From positions 209,330,113 to 209,394,112 of the forward strand of contig NC_057810.1 of NCBI RefSeq assembly GCF_018294505.1: a stretch of DNA of 64,000 bases. Reading direction: 5' to 3'. The position numbers and the translations under genes were made by a program. Below, one piece after another: positions 24,044 to 35,130 of this stretch (positions are counted from its first letter, which is position 1; each line of letters starts with the position of its first letter). The notes below the pieces were generated by a model. It saw only the letters and a program-made list of their open reading frames with translations, was not told the DNA's origin and searched no databases. The DNA is from Triticum aestivum. Taxonomy: Eukaryota > Streptophyta > Magnoliopsida > Poales > Poaceae.

Positions 24044-25735
24044 TGATGTCTACTACACAACCTTCTTCTTGGAGACGTTGTTGGGCCTCCAAGTGCAGAG
24101 GTTTGTAGGACAGTAGCAAATTTCCCTCAAGTGGATGACCTAAAGTTTATCAATCCGTGGGAGGCGTAGGATGAAGATGGTCTTTCTCAAACAACCCTGC
24201 AACCAAATAACAAAGAGTCTCTTGTGTCCCCAGCACACCCAATACAATGGTAAATTGTATAGGTGCACTAGTTCGGCGAAGAGATGGTGATACAAGTGCA
24301 ATATGGATAGTAGATATGGGTATTTGTAATCTGAAATTATAAAAACAGCAAGATAATTAATGATAAAAGTGAGCGTAAATGGTATTGCTATGGTAGGAAA
24401 CAAGGCCTAAGGTTCATACTTTCACTAGTGCAAGTTCTCTCAACAATAATAACATAATTGGATCACATAAATATCCCTCAACATGCAACAAAGAGTCACT
24501 CCAAAGCTACTAATAGTGGAGAACAAACGAAGAGATTATGGTGGGGTACGAAACCACCTCAAAGTTATTCTTTCTGTTCTATCTATTCAAGAGTCCATAG
24601 TAAAATGACATGAAGCTATTCTTTCCTTTGATCTATCATAGAGTTCATACTAGAATAACACCTTAACACACAAATCAATCAAACCCCTAATGTCACCTAG
24701 ATACTCCATTGTCACCTCAAGTATCTGTGGGCATGATTATACGATATGCATCACACAATCTCAGATTCATCTATTCAACCAACACAAAGTAGTTCAAAGA
24801 GTATCCCAAACTTTCTACCAGAGAGTCAAGACGAAAATGTGTGCCAACCCTTATGCATAGGTTCATGGGCGGAACCCGCAAGTTGATCACCAAAACATAC
24901 ATCAAGTGGATCACGTGAATATCCCATTATCACCACAGATAAGCACGGCAAGACATACATCAAGTGTTCTCAAATCCTTAAAGACTCAATCTGATAAGAT
25001 AACTTCAAAGGGAAAACTCAATCCATTACAAGAGAGTAGAGGGGGAGAAACATCATAAGATCCAACTATAATAGCAAAGCTCGCGATACATCAAGATCAT
25101 ATCACCACAAGAACACGAGAGAGAGAGAGAGAGAGAGATCAAACACATAGCTACTGGTACATACCCTCAGCCCCGAGGGTGAACTACTCTCTCCTCGTCA
25201 TGGAGAGCACCAGGATGTCGAAGATGGCCACCGGTGATGGGTTCCCCCTCCGGCAGGGTGCCAGAAAGGGCTCCCGAGTGGTTTTTGGTGGCTACAGAGG
25301 CTTGCGGTGGCAGAACTCCCGATCTATCTTCGTCTTCGATGTTTTTAGGGTATATGGGAATATATAGGCGAAGGAAGTCGGTCGGGCGAGCCTCGAGGGG
25401 CCCACGAGGGTGGAGGGCACGCCTAGGGTGGTGGGCGCACCCCCTATCTCGTGGCCTCCTCGATGCTTCCTTGGCTTGCAATCCAAGTTCCCGCGATTGC
25501 TTATGTTCCAAAAATAACTTTTCTGAAGGTTTCATTCCGTTTGGACTCCGTTTGATATTCCTTTTCTTCAAAACACTGAAATAGGCAAGAAAACAGCAAT
25601 ATGGGCTGGGCCTCCGGTTAGTAGGTTTGTCCCAAAAGTAATATAAAAGTGTATAATAAAGCCCATAATCATCCAAAAGAGATAATATAATAGCATGAAA
25701 GCTTCATAAATTATAGATACGTTGGAGATGTATGA
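24044..25735 (-). mobile_element. 3' LTR of Sabrina-like copy 2
   Basis: Starts TGATGTCTACTACAC and ends GGAGATGTATGA, collinear with 12797-14483. Immediately right of it is the complement of the polypurine boundary (CAGCCCCAAGCTTAATTCC), so on the element's minus strand this is the 3' LTR. Compared by eye with the first 470 bp of the 5' LTR at 55206, there are roughly fifteen differences, so the element is not a very recent insertion. Confidence 0.85.
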
Positions 25736-26799
25736 GCAGCCCCAAGCTTAATTCCTACTCGTCCTCGAGTATGTAAATGATAAAATAAAGAATTTATGAA
25801 GTGTGAATGCTAGAAGGTGCACAAGTTTCATCAATGATAATTTCAATCACCTTATCTAGCGTGTTTATATGTCAAACAGTAATTCATCTCATAAAACTTC
25901 TCATGATCAAGTAACAAGCTATTCCCATGTTAAAGCATAGACCATAAACTTTCTTGAAAACTAGCAAACTTCATTCTTAGTCATCAAACAATTACAATTC
26001 ATCTTATTTTCAGGAAGGGTCTATGTCAGGGCTTTGATCTAGCAAACTCCACATACTCAACTATCATATAGTCTTCTACAATTGCTTATGGTTATGGAGT
26101 TTTAATCGGACACCAAGAAAGATAGGGGCTTATAATTTTGCCTCCCAACGTATTCACCTTTGGGTGATGTCAACAATAATAGTTCATGCTAACTTACATC
26201 CAATTGGGTATATATATATATCAGGATCTTTCCAACACGAGGTGCTTGCCAAAGGATAAAATGAAAAAGGGAAAGGTGAAGATCACCTTGACTCTTGCAT
26301 AAAGTAAAAGACATAAAGTAAAAGATAGGCCCTTCGCAGAGGGAAGCAGAGGTTGTCATGCGCTTTTATGGTTGGATGCACATAATCTTAATACAAAAGA
26401 ACGTCACTTTATATTGCCAATTGTATATGGACCTTTATTATGCAATCCGTCGCTTTTATTACTTCCATAACAAGATCGTATAAAGCTTATTTTCTTCACA
26501 CTAATAGATCATACATATTTAGAGAGCAATTTTTATTGCATGCACCGATGACAACTTACTTGAAGGATCTTAATCAATCCATATGTAGGTATGGTGGACT
26601 CTCATGGCAAAAACTAGGTTTAAGGATATTTGGAAGCACAAGTAGTATCTCTACTTGGTGCAAGGAATTTTGTCTAGCATGAGGGGGAAAGGCAAGGTCA
26701 ACATGTTTGAATGATCCATGACAATATACTTTAACTCAGATGTGAGAAAACATAACCCATTACATTGTCTTCCTTGTCCAACATCAACTCTTTAGCATG
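25736..26799 (-). mobile_element. Internal region of Sabrina-like copy 2, 3' part
   Basis: From about 26075 it matches 7935-8900 of copy 1 with moderate divergence; 25736-26070 covers the 3' end that copy 1 has lost. No gene is seen; the short frame at 26440-26682 is not supported. The sequence is cut at 26799 by the Tat composite and resumes at 52101. GCATG occurs on both sides of the insertion (26795-26799 and 52096-52100). Confidence 0.8.
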
Positions 26800-27710
26800 T
26801 GTCGGTGTACTAGAATAGGGGTACCCTAGTACCCCGAACTTGTGCACGGGCAGTTGCAGCGCCCTGCGGCAAGGCTTGTCGGGCGACCGCCAAGGTCCTC
26901 CGTGGTTCCCTTGGACCCATACAAGAACAAAGTATTTAAGCTCAGGAGACAATGCCCCGGCAAGAGGAGCTTGCCGGGAAGGCCAACCAAGGCATCCCAT
27001 GGAACTTGCCGCGACGCGCCACGCGTCCCGGCAAGGCAACAAGGCCCCGGCAAGAGGAGCTTGCCGGGAAGACCAACCAAGGCATATCAGGGCCCGGCGA
27101 GCGACAAGCTTCCGGACCCGACAAGAAAACGGCCGCGGCAAGGCGCTTGCCGCGGCAGGCGGCCACTCTGCGCCCACACTCCAGCGCATCCACCAACGTG
27201 TCGCTCTGGGGGCCTCTCCAGGCGCGCGTGGCGGAAGGCTGTGCAGCCAGCGGTGCACAGTTGCATGCGAAGCTGACAAGACTGCCATCGTGGCGAGCGG
27301 TGGCGTCCCTGACGGTACCTTTCTGCACTGTTTGGGCGACGCAGACGGGCATTTAATGCCCTTGTCCCCTGCCGTCAGGGTTAGGTAGGGTGCACTGTAC
27401 ATGTAACTGTACCAACCACCTCTCTTTTTACTCTTCTACCCTTCTCTGCGTTGCCACCTGTCGGTAACCCCTTTAGCATATAAAAGGAGGCCCATGCGCA
27501 ACGTAGAGGGGGTTCGGCTCATTCGAAGCCAGAAAAACACTTAGCTCTCTCGAGCAAAAACACAATACAATCAGACAAGCAGCAGTAGGAGTATTATCTG
27601 CTCGTGTGCTTCGCCTCGATCTGCTCTTCGTGCGATCTTCGCCCCCCGCCGAACCAAAAGGGGCCCGGTCCGCCGGCCCCATAGGTGTTCGTGGATCAGT
27701 TTCCCCGACA
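26800..27710 (+). mobile_element. Tat composite: outer left LTR (LTR1)
   Basis: 911 bp, TGTCGG...CCGACA ends, with GCATG at 26795-26799 outside. It is subtype 'a' by its 3' part (ACACTTAGCTCTCTCGAGC near 27537). It lacks a 30 bp block (CTCCGGAGAGCTCCGAAGC and following bases) that the other copies have after GTATTATCT, around 27597. Long open frames on both strands (26731-27402, 26840-27388) recur in every LTR copy and reflect GC-rich, stop-poor sequence, not genes. Confidence 0.9.
27479..27486 (+). promoter_or_regulatory. Candidate TATA box of the Tat LTR
   Basis: TATAAAAG lies about 230 bp before the LTR end and is conserved in every full or partial copy: 34869, 35828, 36786, 37681, 38640, 39535 and 51754. 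Position and conservation fit the core promoter of the retrotransposon. The transcription start is not determined. Confidence 0.6.
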
Positions 27711-27735
27711 TCTTTGGCGCGCCAGGTAGGGGGCG
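27711..27735 (+). other. Primer binding site region of internal A
   Basis: TCTTTGGCGCGCCAGGTAGG follows the LTR end directly. TGGCGCGCCAGGTAGGGGG-type sites follow the LTR in many grass Tat-lineage elements. The primer tRNA is not assigned here. The same place in internal B lacks 9 bp. Confidence 0.55.
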
Positions 27736-27797
27736 TCGAGATTGCGTGAACCTAATCTGGCGTTCACACGAGCTAGAAATTCATTTTCTTCATCAAT

Positions 27798-28188
27798 ATG
27801 CCACCGAAGAAGAAGGCTTCGGAGGCAGCTGTTCCGTCCACATCGATCCCACCGCCACCGGAGCAAATGGGTGGTGGGGTAGACGTCGGCGGAAGGACGG
27901 ACGTCGATGAGGAAGCTCACGACGCTGCCAGGTCCAAGGGCAAGGCGGCGCAGATCTCGACGTCCGCGCTTGTTCCGCGCCCATCTCAGGAGGCGCAGGA
28001 ATGACAGCGTCATGGTACTCGCAGTACCATATGTTTGTTGGGCCAAGATCAAGCTGGTGGATCCCGGGGCGCTCAAGACTAGCATGCACGCCAGCGTACC
28101 AGCACGAGCGAGACACGGTCGCCCGGACGGGATAATGCTCCGTCTAACATAGTTAGAAGTCCGAGCACATCCCGCTCCTCGCGTCGTC
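27798..28188 (+). pseudogene. gag: gag N-terminal fragment, internal A
   Basis: Starts MPPKKKASEAAVPS and is collinear with gag of internal B at 39906-40300, a low-complexity N-terminal region rich in Pro, Ser and charged residues. It is broken by in-frame stops at 28002 (TGA) and 28080 (TAG, where B has CAG). At 28188/28189 it is joined directly to integrase sequence. The retrotransposon gag domain proper, protease, RT and RNase H are all deleted, about 4.84 kb relative to B. The join is not in frame with integrase, so no fusion protein is expected. Confidence 0.8.
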
Positions 28189-29277
28189 TGTATTTGCCGG
28201 GAAGACGGACAAAAGCTGTTGGCAGAGATACATGGAGGCATATGTGGTCACCACATTGGCGCAAGAGCACTTGCCGGCAAAGCTTTCCGGCAAGGTTTCT
28301 TTTGGCCGACAGCCCTCCAGGATGCAACTGCACAAGTAACCAAGTGTGAAGCGTGCCAGTTTCATTCCAAGCAGATACACCAGCCAGCTCAAGCTCTCCA
28401 GACGATCCCTTTGTCCTGGCCATTTTTGGTTTGGGGGCTCGATATCCTCGGCCCCTTCCCCCGAGCTGTCGGGGGCATTGAGTACTTGTACGTAGCAATC
28501 GACAAGTTCACAAAGTGGCCGGAAGTGGAACCAGTGAGGAAGGTGACAGCACAGTCAGCAATCAAGTTCTTCAGGTCGATTGTTTGCCGTTTTGGGATCC
28601 CTAATAGGATCATCACCGACAACGGCACGCAATTCACGAGCCGCACCTTCATGCAGTACGTCCAAGATCTTGGCGCCAAGGTCTGCTTCGCTTCTGTTGC
28701 TCATCCGAGAAGCAACGGTCAAGCGGAGAGGGAAAATGCTGAAGTGCTGCATGGGCTCAAGACCAGAACTTTCGATAGGCTGCACAAGTGCAGAAGAAAC
28801 TGGATCGAGGAGCTGCCGGTGGTTCTTTGGTCGATAAGGATGATGCCAAATCGAGCCACTGGGCAGACACCTTTCGCTCTAGTCTATGGAGCGGAGGCAG
28901 TTCTCCCCACGGAACTCGTATACGGGTCACCTCGAGTGCTCGCTTATGATGAGCTTGAGCAAGAGCAGTTGCGACAAGATGACGCATTGCTCCTTGAGGA
29001 AGATCGTCTTCAGGCTGCTATACGAGCTGCTCGGTACCAACAAGCTTTGCGCCGCTACCATAGCCGCAAAGTTAAAGCCAGAAGCTTCGAGGAAGGCGAC
29101 CTTGTTCTTTGGCGCGTTCAGTCCGCCAAGAATTCCAACAAGTTGACGCCGAAGTGGGAAGGCCCTTATCGGGTGAAACGAGTCACTAGGCCCGGTGCTG
29201 TCCGCCTTGAGACCGAAGATGGCATTCCGGTGAGCAACTCCTGGAACATTGAGCATCTTCGTAAGTTTTACCCATAG
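28189..29277 (+). CDS. int: Integrase of the Tat element, internal A (fragment without upstream pol)
   Basis: An uninterrupted frame of about 360 codons enters at the deletion junction; the first Met is at 28219. Counting from that Met, an HHCC zinc-binding region (His5, His11, Cys43, Cys46) precedes the catalytic core with Asp75 (in WGLDILGPF), Asp134 (TDNGTQF) and Glu170 (GQAER), giving the D,D-35-E spacing of retroviral-type integrases. The C-terminal part ends with the GPYRV and WNIEHLRKFYP motifs typical of plant gypsy integrases, with no chromodomain. In living elements the enzyme inserts cDNA into the host genome. It normally matures from Gag-Pol; here the upstream frame is gone, so expression is doubtful although no stop is present. 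Copy B has two stops in the same region. Confidence 0.85.
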   Translation, partial: CICREDGQKLLAEIHGGICGHHIGARALAGKAFRQGFFWPTALQDATAQVTKCEACQFHSKQIHQPAQALQTIPLSWPFLVWGLDILGPFPRAVGGIEYLYVAIDKFTKWPEVEPVRKVTAQSAIKFFRSIVCRFGIPNRIITDNGTQFTSRTFMQYVQDLGAKVCFASVAHPRSNGQAERENAEVLHGLKTRTFDRLHKCRRNWIEELPVVLWSIRMMPNRATGQTPFALVYGAEAVLPTELVYGSPRVLAYDELEQEQLRQDDALLLEEDRLQAAIRAARYQQALRRYHSRKVKARSFEEGDLVLWRVQSAKNSNKLTPKWEGPYRVKRVTRPGAVRLETEDGIPVSNSWNIEHLRKFYP

Positions 29278-30094
29278 GGCGCGGTTGTCGGAACCTGTTC
29301 CGGCAACCACCTTTTGTACAAGTCTTGCCGATGTTGCATGTAATCCTTTGTACAAAGCCGGGCGCAGATCCCGTGCATAAGTAAAACTCATGTGCTCCGC
29401 ACATCTTGTCAATTTCATGCATTATATTCTTTCTTGCATGCACTATCTGACACTTTGTGCAGCACCTACCCCCGGTAAGCAATAACGAGCCGTAAGGCTC
29501 CATATCGTTATTTTCTCTTCTTTCTTTTTCTCAAAGGAAGGAAGATTCCCTCGCGCACAAGTTTGCCGGGGGGGAGGAGAAGATAATGATGTGGAACAGG
29601 CGTCGTTCAAGAAAGTTTCGCCTTGACAGAAACCTTGCCGGGAAGCAAACGACAGAAAAGCTAAGTTGCCAAAGTTTGAGCAATCAGTTTTAAATTTTTA
29701 AGTTATCTTCCTTGAACGACCGTGCTTTGTATGGAAAACCTGTGCGCGGAGGAACCAACTCGTAGCTAGTTGCGCGAACGACCGTGCTTTGTTTCGAGTC
29801 CGCTCAACAACTTAAGTGTGCTGCAACTAGTCGCGACAAGGTTTCTTGTCGGAAGCGGCACCGCCAGCACGCTGCTGACATCCCGCACTCAACGCTCGCG
29901 GCTCGGGTGCCCGCGCCGACAAGTCCCCTAAAAGCGTAGGGTAAAAACATACAAAGGAAGGGATCTAGTAAAGGAAATAACATAGCAATTGATAACAGAA
30001 ATAGAGTTATATTACAAGATAACTTGTCGCAGCGCCTAACAGATTGATCTCATAACATTGCCAGCAGCGACAAGGAGAAAAAGAAATGGGCGGC
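29278..30094 (+). other. Non-coding spacer between integrase and antisense gene, internal A
   Basis: About 800 bp collinear with 46233-47051 in internal B. It contains partial duplications (GAACGACCGTGCTTTG at 29715 and 29772) and several CCGGCAAG/CTTGCCGG-type words. It should hold the 3' end of the antisense transcript from the right. The frames at 28927-29418 and 29186-29503 are shadows. Confidence 0.5.
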
Positions 30095-33000
30095 CTAGTC
30101 TACGCGATCGCCCTCAACCCTCTTGATCTCGCTCACCTTGTCCACAATGGGTGCGACAAGGGCCTTGAGCGCATCCAGATCGGCGTCAGGCGGCAAGGAC
30201 TTGAGGACGTTGGTGAGGTTGAGGCCTGGGTTGCGGAAGGCCACCTTCAGCAGCACCTTCTGGAGAGCCCCCGCACAAATCCTGCGCGACTCGTCGGCCA
30301 GCTGCTTTGGGATCCTCTCCCGGAGCCGCTGGAGTGCCGTCGCCACGCCCTTGAAGAACAGGCTGAGCTTGGCGCTGGGTTGGAGATGCTCATCGGAGGG
30401 ATACCCAAAATCCTCTATCCCCAGCTGCGCCAACTCCCCGTCGATGGCAGCGGCAGCATCCACAAGACCTTCAGTCCAATGCTCCACTGTCTCCCTGAAG
30501 GCGTCGTGGGCGGCAGTAGCATTCGCCAGCAGCGCCTCGTCGGCCTTGACCTTCTCCGACAAGGTCACCTCTCGCTCCCTGGCGGCGTCCAGCGTCTGAG
30601 TCAACGTGGCTAGCTTCAGCTCGAGATCCGCCTTGGAATCCTTGGCGGCGCTGAGCTCCTTGATCCTCTCTGCGAGAAGACCCTGCAGCTCGCCATGAGC
30701 GGCAGCGTCCTTCTCGCGCTCGCGCTTGAGCACGGCAAGCTCCTCGCCGCTCGCCTTGAGATCTGCCTCCAGCTGCGCCACCTTCACCTCCAGCTCCTTC
30801 TTGGCGGCCTCAGCAGCTGCGGTGGCGTCCTTTGTTTCCTTGAGCGCCCCGCCAATCGCTTTCTCGCGCTCGGCAAGCTCCTCCTCATAGCTGTCAAGGT
30901 TGGCCTTCCGCTGCACCAACTCGCCTTCTCACGCGGACTGCTTCTCGGCAGCAAGTCTTTGTTCCTTCTCAGCTTCGGCCTTCTCGAGAAGGAAGGTTGT
31001 ATGCTCCTCGGCGAGTCGCTCCCACTCCTGTGCCAGGGACCGGAGAGTTTCTTGATTGAGGCCCCGAAGCTCCTCCGCGCGTTTCTCCATATCGACTCCC
31101 GCCTTCGCGACAAGCGCTTCCCGGGAAGCTAGCTTGGCTTGTCGTGCGCGGTAGAGTGACAGCAGCTTCCGCAGCAGCTGCTCCTCCTTAGGCTCGCCAC
31201 TGCTGCTGCTTGGCGCGTCGACCAACGACAGCCCAGCGGAGGCGAGCAGCTCCTCATCGAAAGTTTCTCCTTCGACCGGCGCCCTGGAGCTCGATGCCCA
31301 GGGGAGCTTGATGAAGATGCTGTCGCCGGCCTTCAAGTAGGCGCCGGGCTGAGGCTCTTCGGAGCCTGGCTCCGCAGCAGCGGCGGAGGGATCGGCGGTC
31401 GGTGCAGCGCCTAGCGCTCCTGCGGCCTCAAGGCCGTCAGTGTGATCGCCCGACCCCTCGCCAGCTTCTGCGACGGCAGCCTTGGCGGCCTCTTCGCCGG
31501 CGGGCTCATCAGCCCCGGCCCCTTCTTCGTTGGCGGCAGCGTCGTCGTTGCTGCCGCACGCGCCTTCCTCGCCGGCGTCCTCGGTCTCCATTGGCTCCGC
31601 GGCAGATGGATCTGAAGAACGAAGAAGGGAGAAAAGTCAAGAAAAAATCCACGAAAGGAAATTCAGAAGAAGAAGAACCCAAGGGAGGTTCTTAGGCAAA
31701 AGGATTACCTGTGCTGGGATCTGCGGTCGCGGTCTCGACCGCCGGAGGATCGCTGGTGCCGTCCCTTGCCGGAGAATTGTCCCTTGCCGGGGAGTTCTCC
31801 CTTGCTGGAGAGCGTTCCCTTGCCGGGAACTCCTCCCTTGGCGGCGTAGTCGAAGCGGATGGCACTTCGGGGGCGGCTTCCGGGCCCTCCTGGTGAGGCT
31901 GTTCTGCTCCTGCACAAATCAACAAGCAAGATATCAGTAGAGAAAAGAGCACCCATGCGCGCCCGACAGCAGGAAGTAAACTACAAACTTACGCTGGGGG
32001 CTGCTTTGGGGAGTGGCTGCAGGGTCCGTCAAGGTGGTCTCAGACACACCACCTGCTGACACGGTGGGATCATCTTCGATGACAATCACCGGGGCCTTGG
32101 CTCTCTTCGCCGCTCTCTGGGCCAGCGTCCTGAAAAGGAATGGATTCAGATCGAAGCAAGTCAGATACAAGACAAAAACAGAAAGAATTGAAGAACTACA
32201 AGAGCACCAAAGAAACTTACTCTTCTTCCTCCTCGTCGGAGCTGAGCGCAGAGAGATCGAAGTCCGGCTCCCATCCGGTGCGGCAAGGCGGAGGAGTAGG
32301 ATCCCTTGCTCGCTTGGTAGGGGCAGTGGCGGTGGACCGGGAAGATCCCGCTCCAGTTGCCGCAGCAGCGTGAGGCACTCCCGCGGCAACATTGCTTGCC
32401 GCGGTAGAGCGTGTCGCACGGCTTGGCGGCTGTTGGCTCGTTTGCCGCCCCGCTACGTCCCCGGCCCTGTGGAGATGCCTTCTTGGCGGGGCCGGGGGCT
32501 CCACTTGCGGCACGGTATCTGAAGATTCGGGCCCGACAAGGTCTCCCTCGCCGGGCTCGCTCGGTTCGTCTTTAGGACCGGCAAGCTCTTCCTCGCCGAC
32601 AAACTCCGCGCGCTCGGCAAGGCTTGCCACCTCTGCTGCCTCTGCCTCCTCCATGGTGAACCCGAACTCGCCCGCGGCAACTGCTGCCGCCACCTCTTCC
32701 AGCCTGGTGGCGATGTGTTGCATCTCATCATCAGTGGTGTCGCGGGTGAGGCTCTTCTACTCATCAGTGCGGACCGGCACTTCTACCAAGTCGTCGAAGA
32801 AGGCTTGTACGACGTCATCCGCAGGTTCTTGCCAGGTTTGGGCGATTCCATGCGAATCACACAACGGCATCATTGCGCGGATCCGGTCCAGTGAAGAATT
32901 GTTGCACAGCGGGACGACAGTCCGCGGCAAAGTAAATGGGTGCTGAGGGTCGCACTTGAACAACTCCAGGAGCATCGCATCCAGCTCCAGGACGGTGAAG

Positions 33001-33812
33001 TTGAAGTTGAGGCCCGGACGCAGCCTCATGATATCCGCCGAGTTCTTGAACTCCCAGGCGGGTCTCCCCCTCTCCTGCAGGGGGGCGATGCGGCGGCGAA
33101 GGAAATCTGCGCCGACGGCACCTACAGTGAGCCCGGCAAGCCTAAGGCGAAGGATCCTGGTGACGGCGATCTTCAGCCTGTCGTCTTCCGGGGCCACGTT
33201 GCTCCAATCGTTGCCGTGTACTATTGGGGCTTGGCGCAGGGCAGTGAACGGCTGCGGGTTCTCCTCGACGATCCAGCACCACTCCGCTCTCCACTCCTCC
33301 CACTTGCTGCAGAGCTCACCCTCCAGATACTCATCCTTCTTGCCGACTCTCGAGATCCAGGCGATCCCTCCGGCAAGCGGCTCTCCTCTCTCGACCCGAG
33401 GCATGAAGAAGTGGCGGAAAAGGGCGACATTTGGGTGGACTCCGACAAAGTTTTCGCACAAATATGCGAAAACTGCCATGGTCAGAACGGCGTTGGGGGT
33501 GAAGTCAAGGAGGCGGAACCCGTAGGTGTTCATGATGTCGCAGAAGAAATCAGAAAAGGGCGGGCAGAGCCAGCAATAGAAGAACAATGCGAAGAACGGG
33601 TACTCGCTTGGAGCCAGTGCCGAAGCTGCAGCCGGGAGTACCCTCGTGCGCGGATGCGCACGCGTCTCCGTCGACCAGAAGAGGTAGTAGTACTCCCTCC
33701 GCTCCTGCGCACCGAGCTGAGGGGGGAAGAGGGCCCGCTCCTTCCGCAGCGCCGCGAGCCACTGCGCCTCGGCCGACTTCACGCCCTTCCCCTTGTCGGC
33801 TTTTGGAGCCAT
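30095..33812 (-). pseudogene. Antisense four-exon gene of the Tat element, copy A
   Basis: Read on the minus strand from ATG at 33812. Proposed exons: 33812-32221, 32129-31993, 31909-31709, 31611-30095. Introns begin GTAAGT, GTAAGT, GTAATC and end in CAG. Exon lengths (1592, 137, 201, 1517) sum to a multiple of three, and each exon reads in the predicted phase, about 1,148 residues. Exon 1 holds a globular region (GFRLLDFTPNAVLTMAVFAY) resembling the plant 'putative gypsy type transposon' family (Pfam PF04195). Exon 3 encodes short SPAR(D/E) repeats. Exon 4 is Ala/Glu/Lys-rich and probably coiled coil. Two nonsense changes are present: TAG at 32759-32757 (CAG in B) and TGA at 30930-30928 (CGG in B). 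Antisense ORFs at this position are known from Tat elements such as RIRE2 and Grande; the function is unknown. Confidence 0.75.
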
Positions 33813-34189
33813 GGCGGACGTGGTGGGGGAGATCAGCGGTGGTGGTGATGCTGGTGGCAATGGGGAGCGGGGCGCTGCTCTCTTTCTGCTTCGAGAAGAA
33901 GGGGGGAGCGGCGGAGATTTCTGGAGATTGAAGCAACAAACGGCGAGATAGGCGAACTGCCCCTGTTTCCCCTGCTTATAAAGAGGGAGGGGGCGGACGT
34001 TTCGCCCTTCCGAATAAAGAATCCACCCACGATCTCTCCCACGATGCTGCATTCGACGCGTGCCGTTAGGGAGGGCGTGGTGGATACAGAGTCAGATTCG
34101 GCGTGGCCCAGGGCGCGTGTGCCCGTGCCCTGTCTTGGGCCTGGCCCAACAGCGCTCAGCACCGTGTATGGCCCAGGCCCGGGGGCTCC
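33813..34189. other. Upstream region of the antisense gene and polypurine tract, internal A
   Basis: The minus strand carries a TATA-like TTTATAAG at 33981-33974, about 165 bp before the antisense ATG, conserved at 50865 in B. The plus strand ends in GGCCCGGGGGCTCC abutting LTR2, the expected place of the polypurine tract. No other feature is seen. Confidence 0.45.
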
Positions 34190-35130
34190 TGTCAGTGTAC
34201 TAGAATAGGGGTACCCTAGTACCCCGAACTTGTGCACGGGCAGTTGCAGCGCCCCGCGGCAAGGCTTGCCGGGCGACCGTCAAGGTCCTCCGTGGTTCCC
34301 TTGGAGCCATACAAGAACAAAGTATTTAAGCTCAGGAGACAAGGCCCCGGCAAGAGGAGCTTGCCAGGAAGGCCAACCAAGGCATCCTAAGGAACTTGCC
34401 GCGACGCGCCACGCGTCCCGGCAAGGCAACAAGGCCCCGGCAAGAGGAGCTTGCCGGGAAGACCAACCAAGGCATATCAGGGCCCGGTGAGCGACAAGCT
34501 TCCGGACCCGACAAGACAACGGCCGCGGCAAGGCGCTTGCCGCAGCAGGCGGCCACTCTGCGCCCACGCTCTAGCGCATCCACCAACGTGTCGCTCTGGG
34601 GGCCTCTCCAGTGGCGCGTGGCGGAAGGCTGTGCAGCCAGCGGTGCGCAGTGGCATGCGAAGCTGACAAGACTGCCATCGTGGCGAGCGGTGGCGTCCCT
34701 GACGGTACCTTTCTGCACTATTTGGGTGACGCAGACGGGCATTTAATGCCCTTGTCCCCTGCCGTCAGGGTTAGGTAGGGTGCACTGTACAAGTAACTGT
34801 ACCAACCACCTCTCTTTTTACTCTTCTACCCTTCTCTATGTTGCCACCTGTCGGTAACCCCTTTAGCATATAAAAGGAGGCCCATGCGCAACGTAGAGGG
34901 GGTTCGGCTCATTCGGAAGCCAGAAAAACACTTAGCTCTCTCGAGCAAAAACACAATATAATCAGACAAGCAGCAGTAGGAGTATTATCTCTCCGGAGAG
35001 CTCCGAAGCTGGGTAAACTGCTCGTGTGCTTCGCCTCGATCTGCTCTTCGTGCGATCTCCGCCCCCCGCCGAACCGAAAGGGGCCCGGTCCGCCGGCCCC
35101 ATAGGTGTTCGTGGATCAGTTTCCCCGACA
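34190..35130 (+). mobile_element. Tat composite: LTR2, 3' LTR of internal A and first LTR of the array
   Basis: 941 bp. Start is TGTCAGTGTAC (G to A at the fifth base relative to the others); end is CCCCGACA. Its 3' half is subtype 'a', like LTR1, which fits the two being the pair of one element. It is followed at once by further LTR pieces and not by flanking DNA. Confidence 0.85.

Noticed and set aside
28188..28189. The gag-integrase join of internal A as a processed (spliced) cDNA junction.
   Set aside because: The corresponding bases in internal B do not offer GT...AG borders at the join, so deletion is more likely than splicing.
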